Shown: positions 1 through 9,106 of the stretch, piece by piece
How positions within the stretch are numbered: position 1 is the stretch's first letter
Layout of the letters: the number at the start of each line of letters is the position of its first letter
Origin: CAVTWH01 sp963794685
GTDB taxonomy: Bacteria > Actinomycetota > Actinomycetes > Mycobacteriales > Micromonosporaceae
DNA length: 64,000 nt
Direction of reading: 5' to 3'
Assembly: GCA_963794685.1 (NCBI GenBank)
Contig: CAWCFK010000010.1
Coordinates: 248,001 to 312,000 of the forward strand
Position numbers and translations under genes: made by a program
The notes under the pieces: model-generated
What the model saw: the letters and a program-made list of their open reading frames with translations, nothing else
The model's database searches: none
What the model was told of the DNA's origin: nothing

Positions 1-50
1 CCAGCCCCATCCGGTCCCAGAAGTCCGTCAACCGCACCCGGATTCCCCTC

Positions 51-1315
51 TCAGCCCGGTACCGCGACCGGACGGCGCAGCGCCAACCCGAGCAACGGTA
101 CCGTCGCCACCGCCGCGAGCAAGGTCAGCGTCGGGTACCCGGACAACTGCACCACGAGCTCCGGACAGCGCCCCGCCGAGCGCCCCGGCCAGCCCCATGC
201 ACAGATCCGTCAGGCCCTGCACCGCCGGCCGCCGGTCCACCGGCGGTGGCGTCGGTGACCAGCGTCGAGCCGCCGACCATGGTGCCCGACCAGCCCAGAC
301 CCAGCAGCAGCAGGCCGGCGGTGAGCCGCACCGTGGAGTGCCCGGCGGTACCGGCGACCGCGCACGCGCACAGCAGCAGCGCCAGCCCGCCGAGGATCAC
401 CGCCCGCCGACCGACCCGGTCGGCCAGACACGCCGACCACCGGCGCGAAGGCGTACATGCCGACGATGTGCACGCTCAGCACGATGCCGACGACGGTGAG
501 CAGGTCGCCGTGGACCATCCCGCGCAGGTGCACCGGCGTCATCGACATCACGCTGACCATCACCAGGTGCCCGACGGCGATGGCCCCGACGCCGAGCCGG
601 GCGGTGGGCGAGGAGGTGACGAACGCGATCGAGTCCCGCAGCCGCGCCGGCACCACCCGCGCCGCCGGCACCACCGTGGCGGCGGGGCCGGGCAGGGCGC
701 GGGCGACCAGCAGCGGGTCGGGGCGCAGCAGCAGGGCGAGGATCAGGCCGACGGCGCCGAAGGCCAGCGCGCTCAACACGAACGGGCCGGTCAACTCGGG
801 CAGGCCGAGCGCCGCGTACCGCGTCGTCGGCGGCGTTGACCAGGTTGGGCGCGACCACCGCGCCGAGCGTGGTGGCCCAGACGATCACCGAGAGCTGGCG
901 GCCCCGGCGCGCCGGCGGGGCCAGGTCGACGGCGGCGTACCGGGCCTGCAGGTTGGCTGCCGAGCCGCCGCCGAACAGCAGCATGCCGAGGAAGAACAGC
1001 GGGAGCCGGTGCAGCTCGAGCCGCGGTGACCACGAGCACCGCGCCGACCGCGCCGGTGAGGTAGGCCAGCACCAGGCCGGGGCGACGACCCCGGGCGGAC
1101 ATCAGCCGGCTGACCGGGACGGCGAGCAGGGCGGCGCCGATCACCGCGCAGCTCTGGCCGATGCCGGAGACGCCCACCCCGCCGAGCCGCTCGGCGAGCA
1201 GCGCGCCGACCGAGATGCCGATGGTGGTGCCCACGCCGCCGAGGATCTGGGTGCAGAACAGCAGCCGCAGCACGTACCGCTGAAGTTGGTTCTGATCCCT
1301 GACGCCGCTGATCAC
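51..1315 (-). pseudogene. MFS transporter, five frame breaks
   Basis: A major facilitator superfamily exporter of about 420 codons can be rebuilt only by changing frame five times, near 1020, 818, 429, 240 and 161. The pieces read continuously as MFS sequence: an N-terminal helix region (LRLLFCTQILGGVGTTIG), the loop SRLMSARGRRPG, LFGGGSAANLQARYAAVDLAPP, then an N-lobe/C-lobe linker, LADRVGRRAVILGGLALLL and a terminal helix GYPTLTLLAAVATVPLLGL. Each break is explained by one extra base, usually in a GG or CC run, so it may be sequence error rather than true decay. The GTG start at 1315 gives VISGVRDQNQLQRYV. The substrate is unknown. It lies downstream of the UdgX remnant and the MocR gene on the same strand. 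Confidence 0.7.
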
Positions 1316-1338
1316 CGCCCCATCATGGCTGCCGACGA

Positions 1339-1713
1339 TCAACGCAGGGCACCGGCCGCGACGGTGAGATCGGCGACAAGACCGGCGTAGGCGCTCTCCC
1401 GGTCGTCGGCGCGCAGCACGGCCGACGGGTGCAGCGTGGCGAGTACCCGAGCCTGCCCGCCGGCCTGGGCGAAGTCTTCCGGGTGGTGGGCCGATTCGGG
1501 CCAGGGCAGCAACTTCCCGCGCATCCGGGTGACCCGGAACGACGGGCCGGGCAGCGCCTGCCCGGCCGTGGCCCCGGGGGCCACCACGACCTGCGGGGCG
1601 AGCAGCGCGAACTCGGCCAGCAGCCAGGGCCGGCAGGCGACGATCTCGATCCGGTCCGGGGTCTGGTGGATGCGCCGGGTCCCGCTCCGCACCGGGCATC
1701 CGGGTCGACTCAT
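1339..1713 (-). pseudogene. C-terminal remnant of UdgX-type uracil-DNA glycosylase
   Basis: The 124-residue ORF matches only the C-terminal half of the UdgX family (uracil-DNA glycosylase superfamily). It shows RRIHQTP, whose histidine corresponds to the residue that cross-links to the abasic site in UdgX. It also has VVACRPWLLAEF, a GATAGQALPGPSFRVTR segment and the motif-B-like HPSAVLR. The N-terminal half, which holds the iron-sulfur cysteines and the first catalytic motif, is absent, since full proteins are about 200 residues or more. Its ATG overlaps the MocR stop codon (ATGA), so the missing half has been replaced by the end of the regulator gene. This looks like a deletion junction. 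The residual protein is probably not functional as a glycosylase, but it could still be translated by coupling. Confidence 0.72.
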
Positions 1714-3051
1714 GCCGAGAACCCCGCCCGGGCACGCCCGGCGCCCAGCGCCCGGGCGATCGAGCGGGCCAGCGGATCGAGCTGGTCGGGGTCCAGCGGG
1801 GCGATGCAGAGCCGGATGCCGGGGGCGGAGTTGAGCCGGAACAGCGCTCCCGGCGCGACCGCGTACCCGTCCTCGTGCAGCCGGGTGACTGCCAGCGTCT
1901 CGTCGGCGACCGGTATCCACACGTTGATGCCGGTCCGGCCGTGGGCCGGTACCCCGAGGCCGGCCAGCGCGCCGATCAGCCCGGCCCGGCGGGCCTGGTA
2001 GCTGTCCCGGGCCGCGTCGATCTGCCGGGTGACCGATTGCGTCCGACCACAGCCGGAGCACCAACCGTTGCAGGATGGTGGAGACCCAGCCGGCGCTGCC
2101 CCACAGCCGCCCGTTCACCCGGGCCACGGTGGCCTCGTCGCCGGCGAGGACGGCGAACCGCAGGTCCGGTCCGAACGGTTTGGAGGCCGAGCGCAGGAAC
2201 GCCCACCGCTGCGTCGCGCCGGCCAGCGGGTGCAGCCGGGGGTGGGCCAGCTCGGCGGCGTGGTCGTCCTCGATCAGCAGCAGCTCGGCGTCGGCGAGCA
2301 GGTCGCGCAGGACGGCGGCGCGCTGCGCGGTGATGGCCGCGCCGACCGGGTTCTGCGCGCGGGCGGTGACGACCAGCGCGCCGATGCCCAGCCGGAGCGC
2401 GCGGCGCAGCCCGTCGGGGGTGGGCCCGTCGTCGTCCACCGGCACCGGCACCGGGGTGAGCCCCTGCGCGGCCACCATGTCGATCATGTTGGCCCAGCCG
2501 GGGTCCTCGATGCCGACCCGGTCGCCGGGGCGCAGGTGCGCGGCGAGCAGCCGGTCGATGCCGTCCAGCGCGCCGGAGGTGACGGTGAGCGCGGGGACCG
2601 GCACGCCGTCGTCGGTCAACCGGGTGCGGGCGACGGCGGCAAGTTCGGGCAGCACCCCGGCGTCGCGGTAGCCGGCCGCCGACAGTCGGTCGGCGGCCAG
2701 GTCGCGCAGGTGCGGCCACGGGTCGGGCAGCAGCCGCAGGTCCGGCTCGCCGGTCGAGAGATCGAGAACACCCGGGGGTACGGGCGGCCGGCGCTCGCGC
2801 CGATTCTGCGCCACCGGTGGCCGGGAGCGGACCCGGGTGCCGTTGCGTCCGGCGGTCTCGATGACGCCGCGCTGCCGCAGGCTCTGGTATGCGGCCGCGA
2901 CGGTGCCGGCCGCGACGCCGAGTTGACCGGCGAGCTCCCGGACCGGGGGCAGCTGCGCGCCGGCCGCGAGTTCGCCGCCGCGTACCCCCGCTTCGATGCT
3001 CTCGGAAATGCCGGCGGAGGTCCGCCCGCTGATCTGATACTGTACCGCCAC
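1710..3051 (-). CDS. MocR/PdxR-family GntR regulator with aminotransferase domain (frameshifted)
   Basis: An N-terminal GntR winged helix (VQYQISGRTSAGISESIEAG, then LPPVRELAGQLGVAAGTVAAAYQSL) is followed by a fold-type I aminotransferase-like domain. That domain carries the PLP-lysine region (FLRSASKPFGPDLR), LLIEDDHAAEL and a TSGALDGIDRLL segment. This is the MocR architecture, which senses PLP or related ligands and controls vitamin B6, GABA or amino-acid genes. The frame breaks near 2036, where one extra base in an AA/TT run moves the C-terminal 100 residues (VTRQIDAARDSYQARR to ARAGFSA) into another frame. The GTG at 3051 is preferred because it starts directly at the GntR domain. It is divergent from the PPOX-GNAT gene, 23 bp away, which is its likely target. 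Confidence 0.8.
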
Positions 3052-3074
3052 AGTCCCCAGATTGTACTGGAACG
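3022..3074. promoter_or_regulatory. divergent MocR / PPOX-GNAT control region
   Basis: Only 23 bp separate the start of the MocR gene (minus) from the PPOX-GNAT gene (plus). The stretch contains AT-rich half-sites rare in this GC-rich DNA: GATACTGTAC at 3036-3045 and ATTGTACTG at 3062-3070, which are similar in sequence and about 26 bp apart. TACTGT at 3038-3043 fits a TANNNT -10 for the plus-strand gene. MocR regulators usually bind such repeated sites between themselves and the gene they control. The binding site itself is inferred. Confidence 0.35.
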
Positions 3075-4464
3075 ATGACAAATTTTCTAGTGACTCCACG
3101 GAACACGCCCACCCGCAGCGCCGAGCGGATCAGCTACGACCGCGCCGCCGCGTACGCCATTCTCGACGAAGCCCTGCTGTGCCACCTCGGTTTCGTCGTC
3201 GACGGCGAGCCGCGGGTGCTGCCCACCACCCACGTACGCGTCGGCGACACCCTCTACCTGCACGCCTCCTCCGGCGGCGGCCCGGCACTGGCGCTGCGCG
3301 CCGGGGCCGAGCGGATCTGCGTCGAAGTCACCGTGCTCGACGGCCTGGTCTTCGGCCGCTCCCAGTTCCACCACTCGGCCAACTACCGCAGCGTCGTGGC
3401 ACACGGCGCGCCCCGCCTGGTGACCGGCGGCGCGGAGCAGCGCGCCGCGCTGGCCGCCCTGGTGGACAAGGCGGGCGCGGTCGCCGCCCGGCCCGGCGGC
3501 ACGGGGGTGCCCGGTCCGGACCCGGCGACCGCGCCCACCGCCTGCCCGCCGGCGCCCACAGACCCGGCGCCCACAGACCCGGCGGCCCTCGACAGTCCGA
3601 CACCGCGATCTCGGCGGTCCGGCCGCACCGGCGGGCCGGGCGGCTGACAGTCGGCCGCCGAGCGCCAAGGAGCTCGCGCAGACCGCGGTGATCGCTCTGG
3701 AGCTGACCGAGGTGTCGGTGAAGCAGCGGTCGCACGGGGTGGTGGACGAGCCCGCCGACCTGGCGCTGCCGTACTGGGCCGGAGTCGTGCCGATCCGGCT
3801 GCACGCCGGGCTGGCCGAGCCCGATGCCGGTGTCGCCGCGCCGGTCCCCGGGTACCTGACGCCGCCCCGCTCGCCCTGGCTGGAGCCGGCCGTCCTGGTC
3901 GGCCGACACGTCCGGCTGGAGCCGCTGGACGCGTGCCACGCGGGCGAGCTGTTCCTGGCGCTGGACGACGAGGAGGTGTGGCGGCACATTCCCGGCGCCC
4001 GGCCGACCACGGTCGCCGCGATGGCCGCCAACATCGAGGGCAAGCTGCGCGAGGCGCAGCGCGGGCTGCGTACCGCCTGGGTGCAGAAGGACGCCAGCAC
4101 CGGCGCGGTGATCGGCACCACCTCGTTCTGCCCGCCCGACGAGACCAACCGCAGCGTGCACATCGGCTCCACCCAACTCGGCCGGGCCGCCTGGCGCAGC
4201 GGCGTGAACACCGAGGCGAAGCTGCTGCTGATGACGCACGCCTTCGAAACGCTGGGCGCCGGCCGGGTGGAGTTGCAGACCGACAACCGCAACGCCCGCT
4301 CGCAGGCCGCGATCGAGCGGATCGGCGGTCGGCGCGAGGGCATCTTCCGCCGGCACAAACGGCGCGGCGACGGCACCTTCCGGGACTCGTACTTCTACGC
4401 GATCACCGTCGACGAATGGCCAGAAGTCCGCAATCGACTGGTGCAACGGCTGGCGCGCGGCTAG
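3075..4464 (+). CDS. bifunctional PPOX-family flavoprotein / GNAT N-acetyltransferase (frameshifted)
   Basis: The first half (MTNFLVTPRNTPTRSAERISYD, CHLGFVVDGEPRVLPTTHVRVGDTLYLH, HHSANYRSVVAHG) is a pyridoxamine-5'-phosphate-oxidase-like FMN-binding split barrel of the NimA-like type. It continues after a frame change near 3645 as SRPPSAKELAQTAVIALEL and VSVKQRSHGVVDEPADLALPYWAGV. A C-terminal RimJ/RimL-type GNAT domain follows (HVRLEPLDACHAGELFLALDD, HIGSTQLGRAAWRSGVNTEAK, DNRNARSQAAIERIGGRREG). The two-domain fusion is a known actinobacterial arrangement. Just before the break lies an unusual Pro/Asp/Thr-rich insert with a duplicated PTDPA unit (DNA repeat near 3553-3583). Flavin substrate and acetyl acceptor are unknown. 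It is divergent from the MocR gene, suggesting control by a PLP-related ligand. Confidence 0.78.
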
Positions 4465-4466
4465 AC

Positions 4467-5217
4467 ATGACGGCCGTGGGCATCACGAACATCTGGACGT
4501 ACCTGCTGGGCACCATCGCGATCGTGCTGCTGCCCGGCCCCAACTCGATGTACGTGCTGTCCACGGCCGCCCGCCGGGGCGTACGCGCGGGGTACCGGGC
4601 GGCGGCCGGCGTGTTTCTCGGCGACGGGATCCTGATGTTCCTGTCCGCCGCCGGTATCGCCTCCCTGCTACGTGCCCAGCCGGCCGTGTTCAGCGTTGTC
4701 AAGTACGCCGGGCGCGGGGTACCTCTGCTTCGTCGGGGTGAACCTGCTGCGCGGCGCGTGGCGCCGGGTACGGCCGGCCGGCCCGACCCCGGCGGGCCCG
4801 AACCCGGCCGGCCCGATGGTGGCCGACGCCACCGCGACCGACCCGACCGGAGCCACCGCGACCGGCCCCGGGCCGCACGCGCCGGCCGAGGGTGCGCAGG
4901 AGTCGGCGGCCGAGCGGAACCCCTTCCGGCGGGCGCTGCTGATCAGTCTGTTGAATCCGAAGGCGATCCTGTTTTTCGTGTCGTTCTTCATCCAGTTCGT
5001 CCGGCCGGATGCCGCGCACGCCTGGCTGTCCTTCCTGATCCTCGGCACGATCGTCGAGGTGTGCAGCGCCTTGTACCTCACGGCGTTGATCTTCATGGGC
5101 AGCTACCTGGCCGACCAGTTCCGCCGCCGTCGCCGGCTGTCCAGGGCACTCAGCACCGGACTGGCCGCCCTCTTCGTCGGCTTCGCCGCCAAGCTCGCCA
5201 CCGCCAGCCTGAGCTGA
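4467..5217 (+). CDS. LysE/RhtB-family amino-acid exporter (frameshifted)
   Basis: This LysE-superfamily inner-membrane exporter starts 2 bp after the preceding stop codon. Its first part has the family signature (TIAIVLLPGPNSMYVLSTAARRG, AGVFLGDGILMFLSAAGIA). The frame changes near 4713, where GCCGGGCGCGGGG has one G too many, and continues as GYLCFVGVNLLRGAWR, RRALLISLLNPKAILFFVSFFIQFV, a long hydrophobic segment and a short basic tail. A Thr/Ala/Gly/Pro-rich loop of about 45 residues (AGPTPAGPNPAGPMV onward) between helices is longer than usual for the family. It would export an amino acid or homoserine lactone-like solute. It probably forms an operon with the PPOX-GNAT gene. Confidence 0.8.
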
Positions 5218-5265
5218 CCTCGGTCCCGGCCTCCCTGCCTCGGCTCGGCTCCGGCTCGGCTCGCG

Positions 5266-5907
5266 TCAGCGGGCCAGGCCGTGGCGGTAGGCGTACTGGA
5301 CTGCCTGCGCGCGGTCACGGACCCCGGTCTTGGCGAACACCCGGTTGATGTGCGACTTCACGGTGGCCTCGCTGACGAACAGCCGACCGGCGATCTCCCG
5401 GTTCGCCAGCCCCTCGGCGATCAACTGGAGCACCTCGACCTCGCGTCCGGTCAACCCGTCCGGGGCCGCCGTCCCGGCCGCAGCACCGCCGGCCGCGGCG
5501 GCCAGCAGCCGGCGCTGCACCTGCGGGTCGAGCACCGACTGGCCGGCCGCGGCCGCCCGGACGGCGTGCGCGATCTGTACCCGGCCGGCGTCCTTGGTCA
5601 GGTAGCCGAGCGCCCCGGCCCCCAACGCGGCCAGGATGTCGGCGTCCTCGGCGTAGGTGGTGAGCACCACCACCTGGGTATCAGGGTGCTCGGCGCGGAT
5701 CCGGGCGGTGGCGCTCACCCCGTCCAGGCGGGGCATCCGCAGGTCCATCAGCACCACGTCCGGCCGGTGCGCGGCGACCAGCCGCAGCGCCTCCTCGCCG
5801 TCCGGGGCGGCGCCCACCACGGTGACGTCGTCGAGCAGGTCGAGCAGGAGCACCAACCCCTCGCGTACGGCGGCCTGGTCGTCGGCCACCACCACTGTGA
5901 TCGTCAC
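5266..5907 (-). CDS. NarL/FixJ-type LuxR response regulator
   Basis: This two-component DNA-binding response regulator has 213 residues. The receiver domain (residues 1-120) has the acidic pair D9-D10, phospho-acceptor D55 in VVLMDLRMPRLDG, T83 and K105 in GYLTKDA. A LuxR helix-turn-helix occupies about 151-211 (LTGREVEVLQLIAEGLANREI, SEATVKSHINRVFAKTGVRDR). Its start overlaps the end of the histidine kinase gene by 4 bp (ATGA), so the pair is translationally coupled and surely forms one system. The signal and the regulon are not evident from the neighbourhood. Confidence 0.93.
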   Translation of the reverse strand: MTITVVVADDQAAVREGLVLLLDLLDDVTVVGAAPDGEEALRLVAAHRPDVVLMDLRMPRLDGVSATARIRAEHPDTQVVVLTTYAEDADILAALGAGALGYLTKDAGRVQIAHAVRAAAAGQSVLDPQVQRRLLAAAAGGAAAGTAAPDGLTGREVEVLQLIAEGLANREIAGRLFVSEATVKSHINRVFAKTGVRDRAQAVQYAYRHGLAR

Positions 5908-7052
5908 GCCGGTATCGTCACCCCGACCCGGTACCCGTCGCCAGCCGGCCCCGACTCCAGGCTGCCGCCGGCCAGTTCGGCGCGCTCGCGCAGCCCGGCC
6001 AGCCCGTACCCGCCACCGGTGCCGGCCAGCGGGCCGGGACTGCCGGCCGGCGCGGCGTTGACCACGCCGAGACGTACCCGGTCGGGCTCGAAGTGCAGGT
6101 CGACGCGGATCGCCGCGCCCGGGGCGTGCTTGGTCGCGTTGGTCAGCGCCTCCTGGGCGGTGCGGTAGAGGGCGAGCACCACATCCGGCTCCAGGTCACG
6201 GGGCGGGCCGGTGACCGCCACGGTGACTTCGATGTCCACTGTGGACCGGAAATCCGCGGCGAGCGCGTGCAACAGGTCCGGCAGGGGTACCGACTCGCCG
6301 CGCAGCACCCCGATCGCCCGCCGGGTCTCGGTCAGCCCCTCGCGGGCCAGCCGGCCGGCCCGGCGTACCGACTCCTGCGCCTGGGCCACCCGGCCGCCGT
6401 CCAGCAGCGCGTCGGCCGTCTCCAACTGGATGGTCAGCGCAGCCAAAGCGTGCGCCAGGATGTCATGGATCTCCCGGGCGATGCGGGCCCGCTCGTCCAG
6501 TGCGACGGCCCGGGCCCGTTCCTGCTCGGCCTGCGCGGCCAGCCGTTCGCCCTTGGCCCGGGCCACCCCGCCGAGCAGGGAGACCGTGAAGATCACCGGG
6601 CCGAGCAGCGCCCACCACGGTGAGTCGCCGTCCGGATGGACCAGCCGACCCACCGCGTAGCCGGCTGCCAGCAGCGCGGTGAACGCCACCGCGGCACGGC
6701 GCGGCCAGCGGGCCCCGGCGTTGAGGCAGCCGATGGCCGGGAAGGCCAGCGCCGCGCCGTTCGTCAGGATGACCGCGCTGACCGCACCCGCGACGGCATA
6801 GCAGATCACCGCCAGCGCGCTGGCCCGCGGCGCCGTCCGGCCGACGAAGGTGGGTACCAACCAGGCCACCGTGATCACCGCGGCCAGGGCGCACACCGCG
6901 GTGCGCACGGCCGGCGGCTGGGACAAAGCCGGACCGACCGTGCCGAGCAGGAGTGCGGCGAGGCCGACGATGCTGCGCGCCCGACCGGCCGCGACGCTCA
7001 CCGCCACGGCTGCCCGACCCGTCCCCCGACGCGTCGGAGGGCTCCGGCGCAC
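5904..7052 (-). CDS. sensor histidine kinase (HisKA_3 / HATPase_c)
   Basis: This is the membrane sensor kinase paired with the downstream LuxR-type regulator. About five hydrophobic segments fill residues 25-165. A dimerisation/phospho-acceptor helix ERARIAREIHDILAHAL then carries the histidine in the HD-x-L context typical of NarX/DesK-like kinases. The ATPase domain shows the N-box YRTAQEALTNATKHAPG and a glycine-rich GGGYGLAGLRERAELAGG. The GTG at 7052 is used here. An ATG-initiated reading frame beginning at 7157 (MQQQQAPADRAA) runs into this region in another frame, so the true N-terminus could be longer if a base is misread. Confidence 0.9.
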   Translation of the reverse strand: MRRSPPTRRGTGRAAVAVSVAAGRARSIVGLAALLLGTVGPALSQPPAVRTAVCALAAVITVAWLVPTFVGRTAPRASALAVICYAVAGAVSAVILTNGAALAFPAIGCLNAGARWPRRAAVAFTALLAAGYAVGRLVHPDGDSPWWALLGPVIFTVSLLGGVARAKGERLAAQAEQERARAVALDERARIAREIHDILAHALAALTIQLETADALLDGGRVAQAQESVRRAGRLAREGLTETRRAIGVLRGESVPLPDLLHALAADFRSTVDIEVTVAVTGPPRDLEPDVVLALYRTAQEALTNATKHAPGAAIRVDLHFEPDRVRLGVVNAAPAGSPGPLAGTGGGYGLAGLRERAELAGGSLESGPAGDGYRVGVTIPA

Positions 7053-7125
7053 CCGACCCGGCCCTCGGCGGGTTGGTCCGGTGCGGTCTGCCCGGCCCGT
7101 CCCCCGACGAGTTGGTCCGCTGCGG
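7018..7125. repeat. short direct repeats upstream of the histidine kinase
   Basis: Two short motifs are duplicated here. CCCGTCCCCCGACG occurs at about 7019 and again at about 7099, and GTTGGTCCG followed by a CTGCGG/GTGCGG tail occurs at about 7072 and 7111. They lie across the proposed start of the kinase gene, where no convincing coding frame continues upstream. They may reflect a slipped duplication or a low-complexity N-terminal coding region. Confidence 0.4.
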
Positions 7126-7271
7126 CCCGATCGGCCGGCGCCTGTTGCTGTTGCATGGCACCGACGCTAGCGGCCGGCCGGCCCGTCGCCACCCACCCGT
7201 GGGTGGAGTGCGGGTGGATTCCCGGCTGCTGCCGACGCTGCCGCCAACGGCCCGGTGCCAACGGCCCGGTG

Positions 7272-8030
7272 CTACCCGCGCTGGCCGGCGTTGGCGACGA
7301 TGGCGTCGTGCAGGTACCGGGCGAGCCCGGTGGCCCGCCGCTCGTAGTGCTCGGTGAACCGCGGGTCGGTGACGTACAACTCGGCCAGACCGACGTGGAT
7401 CTCGTAGGTGCACTCGTAGAACCAGCGGCTGATCTGCGCCCGGTGCTCCTCGGCGAGCGCCGTGGCGACCGGGCCGTCGGCCGGTGCCCCGGCGCGCAGT
7501 GCAGCCGCGATCCGGTCGGCCAGTGCCGCCTGCTCGGCGAGCACCTGCTGCCAGGTCGCCTTGTCGTACCCGCCGGTGCGCCGCCGTGACTCGCGGTAGG
7601 CCTGAGTCTCACCCCAGTGCCGGTGCGCCTCCTCGGCGTGGCGCTGCGGGTCGTCGTCGCCGAACACCTCGAACCGCTCCTGCGGGGTCAGTGAAATGTC
7701 CATGGTTGCCGCCTCCAACTCCTTCTCCACCGCGGCGACCATCGCGGTGAGCCGACCGACCCGCTCGGTGAGCAGTTGGTGCTGGCGGCGCAGGTGCGCC
7801 ACCGGGTCGGTGTCCGGGTCGTCGAGCAGGGTCGCGATCTGCTCCAGGGGAAAGCCGAGTTCGCGGTAGAACAGGATCTGCTGGAGCCGGTCCAATTCGG
7901 GCCGGCCGTAGCGGCGGTAGCCGGTGGCGCTGCGGCCGTCCGGGCGCAGCAGCCCGATTCCGTCGTAGTGGTGCAGGGTCCGCACGCTCACCCCGGCAAC
8001 CTCGGCCAGTTCACCGACGCTCCACGTCAT
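7272..8030 (-). CDS. MerR-family regulator, TipAL-like (TipAS domain)
   Basis: This 252-residue regulator has an N-terminal MerR winged helix (WSVGELAEVAGVSVRTLHHYD, SATGYRRYGRPELDRLQQILFYRELGF). A coiled-coil linker follows (about 75-108), then a TipAS antibiotic-recognition domain from about 110 (ISLTPQERFEVFGDDDPQRHAEEAHRHWGETQAY). TipAL proteins activate transcription when the TipAS domain captures thiopeptides or other amphipathic antibiotics. There is no biosynthetic gene cluster here, so it more likely acts as a multidrug sensor. An in-frame methionine (M110) could allow separate translation of TipAS, as in Streptomyces TipA. The start is supported by GGAAGGGAGG a few bases upstream. 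Confidence 0.9.
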   Translation of the reverse strand: MTWSVGELAEVAGVSVRTLHHYDGIGLLRPDGRSATGYRRYGRPELDRLQQILFYRELGFPLEQIATLLDDPDTDPVAHLRRQHQLLTERVGRLTAMVAAVEKELEAATMDISLTPQERFEVFGDDDPQRHAEEAHRHWGETQAYRESRRRTGGYDKATWQQVLAEQAALADRIAAALRAGAPADGPVATALAEEHRAQISRWFYECTYEIHVGLAELYVTDPRFTEHYERRATGLARYLHDAIVANAGQRG

Positions 8031-8037
8031 CGCTTCC

Positions 8038-8085
8038 TCCCTTCCCCAGGCGAGCGTCGCCCCTCACGTCGCGGCAGGGTCAAGG
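8038..8085 (-). promoter_or_regulatory. MerR-type promoter candidate of the TipAL-like gene
   Basis: On the minus strand TTGACC (8078-8083) is followed by a partly symmetrical CCCT...AGGG element, an unusually long spacer and then the ribosome-binding site GGAAGGGAGG. Long-spaced promoters overlapped by a dyad are the rule for MerR-family autoregulation, in which the activator twists the DNA. The dyad is imperfect, so the call rests partly on context. Confidence 0.35.
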
Positions 8086-8087
8086 CT

Positions 8088-8592
8088 CTAATCGTCGTGC
8101 CACGGCAGCCGTACTGGTTCGGCCGGTCGCCAACCGGTGAGCAGTCGGGCGACCAGGTCGGCCAGTTCGCCGGGGAGGACCCGTTCATCGGCGGCGGCGA
8201 GTTCAGCCAGCGGCCACCACCGGTGTACGGCCATGCGTTCCCGCTCGTGGGCGGTGAAGCCCCGGGTGTCCACGGTGTGCGCGTCGACCCGGTGGGCGAA
8301 GTAGTCGTCACGGACCAGGCCGCGTACCCCGCTCACGTCGGCGTGTCCCTCGGTGTAGGCGACCGGGCGGCCGAGTGCCGCCGGGCGTACCCGCAATCCG
8401 GTCTCCTCGCGCAGTTCGCGGGCGGCGGTCCGGCGCACCGACTCCCACCGGTGCTCGACCACCGCCCGGGGTGAACCAGGTGATCGGCAAGCCGCGTCCC
8501 GGCGCCGGTTGGTAGCGGAAGAGCAATACCCGGTCGTCGGCGTCGATCAGCACCACCCGACCTGTCTGCCGTCGATATCGCGCTCGCAGCAT
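8088..8592 (-). CDS. NUDIX hydrolase (frameshifted)
   Basis: The N-terminal segment RVVLIDADDRVLLFRYQPAPG and ITWFTPGGG is followed, after a one-base frame change near 8465, by VEHRWESVRRTAARELREETGLRV. Together these form the Nudix box (G...E...REL.EETG) that binds the metal and hydrolyses a nucleoside diphosphate linked to X. The tail WWPLAELAAADERVLPGELADLVARLL is also typical of the family. The break falls inside the Nudix box itself and is explained by one extra G. The substrate is unknown. It sits directly upstream of the TipAL-like gene on the same strand. Confidence 0.75.
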
Positions 8593-8717
8593 CAGCGCAG
8601 GCTAGTCGTCAGGCCGGCGCGCTGTCGGCCTCCGACCGCGAGCGAGGACGGGTTGCGAGGACGGTGGGTCAGGCCGGAACCAGGTCGTCGGCGGGCACGG
8701 TCTCGACGGGCACCGCG

Positions 8718-9089
8718 TCAACCGGGCACGGCATCAACGGGCACGGCGTCGGGGAGCACCGGGTCGACGGGCAGGGCCAGGTCGTCGCGGCCGAGCGCGT
8801 GGGCGGTCTCGTTGATCACCCGGACATCGTCGTGCACCGGGCGGAGCAGCCGGCGGTGACCACGGCCACCCCGGCGCAGCAGGAAGAAGTGCACGGCGGC
8901 ACGGACCCGGGCCCGGTCGGCGGCGCTGGCCACGCCGGTCTGTCCGACGAGCTGACGGAGCACGGCGGCGATCTGTTCGGCGAGCGCGAGTTCGGCGGTG
9001 CCGGCTGACCGCAGCGCGGCCAGGTGGCCGTCGAGCTGCCGGATCAGGACGTCGGATTCGTGGCCGGCGCCACGCTGCTCGTCGTTCAC
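8718..9089 (-). CDS. hypothetical small protein, weakly DUF1232-like
   Basis: This 123-residue protein has no certain family. The N-terminal half is helical (SDVLIRQLDGHLAALRSAGTAELALAEQIAAVLRQLVG). The C-terminal part AAVHFFLLRR...HDDVRVINETAHALGRDDLALP faintly resembles the DUF1232/YkvA pattern of a short hydrophobic stretch followed by DD and a helix. The end is a simple Val/Asp/Pro tail produced by short DNA repeats near 8700-8760. GTG 9089 is preferred over the ATG at 9104 because GGGAG stands at the right distance upstream. A perfect palindrome lies just upstream of the gene. Confidence 0.5.
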   Translation of the reverse strand: MNDEQRGAGHESDVLIRQLDGHLAALRSAGTAELALAEQIAAVLRQLVGQTGVASAADRARVRAAVHFFLLRRGGRGHRRLLRPVHDDVRVINETAHALGRDDLALPVDPVLPDAVPVDAVPG

Positions 9090-9106
9090 TTCAGCTCCCA
9101 ACATTG

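Noticed and set aside
7272..8592. TipAL-like gene as part of a thiopeptide biosynthetic cluster
   Set aside because: No precursor peptide, cyclodehydratase, dehydratase or radical-SAM tailoring gene lies within reach.
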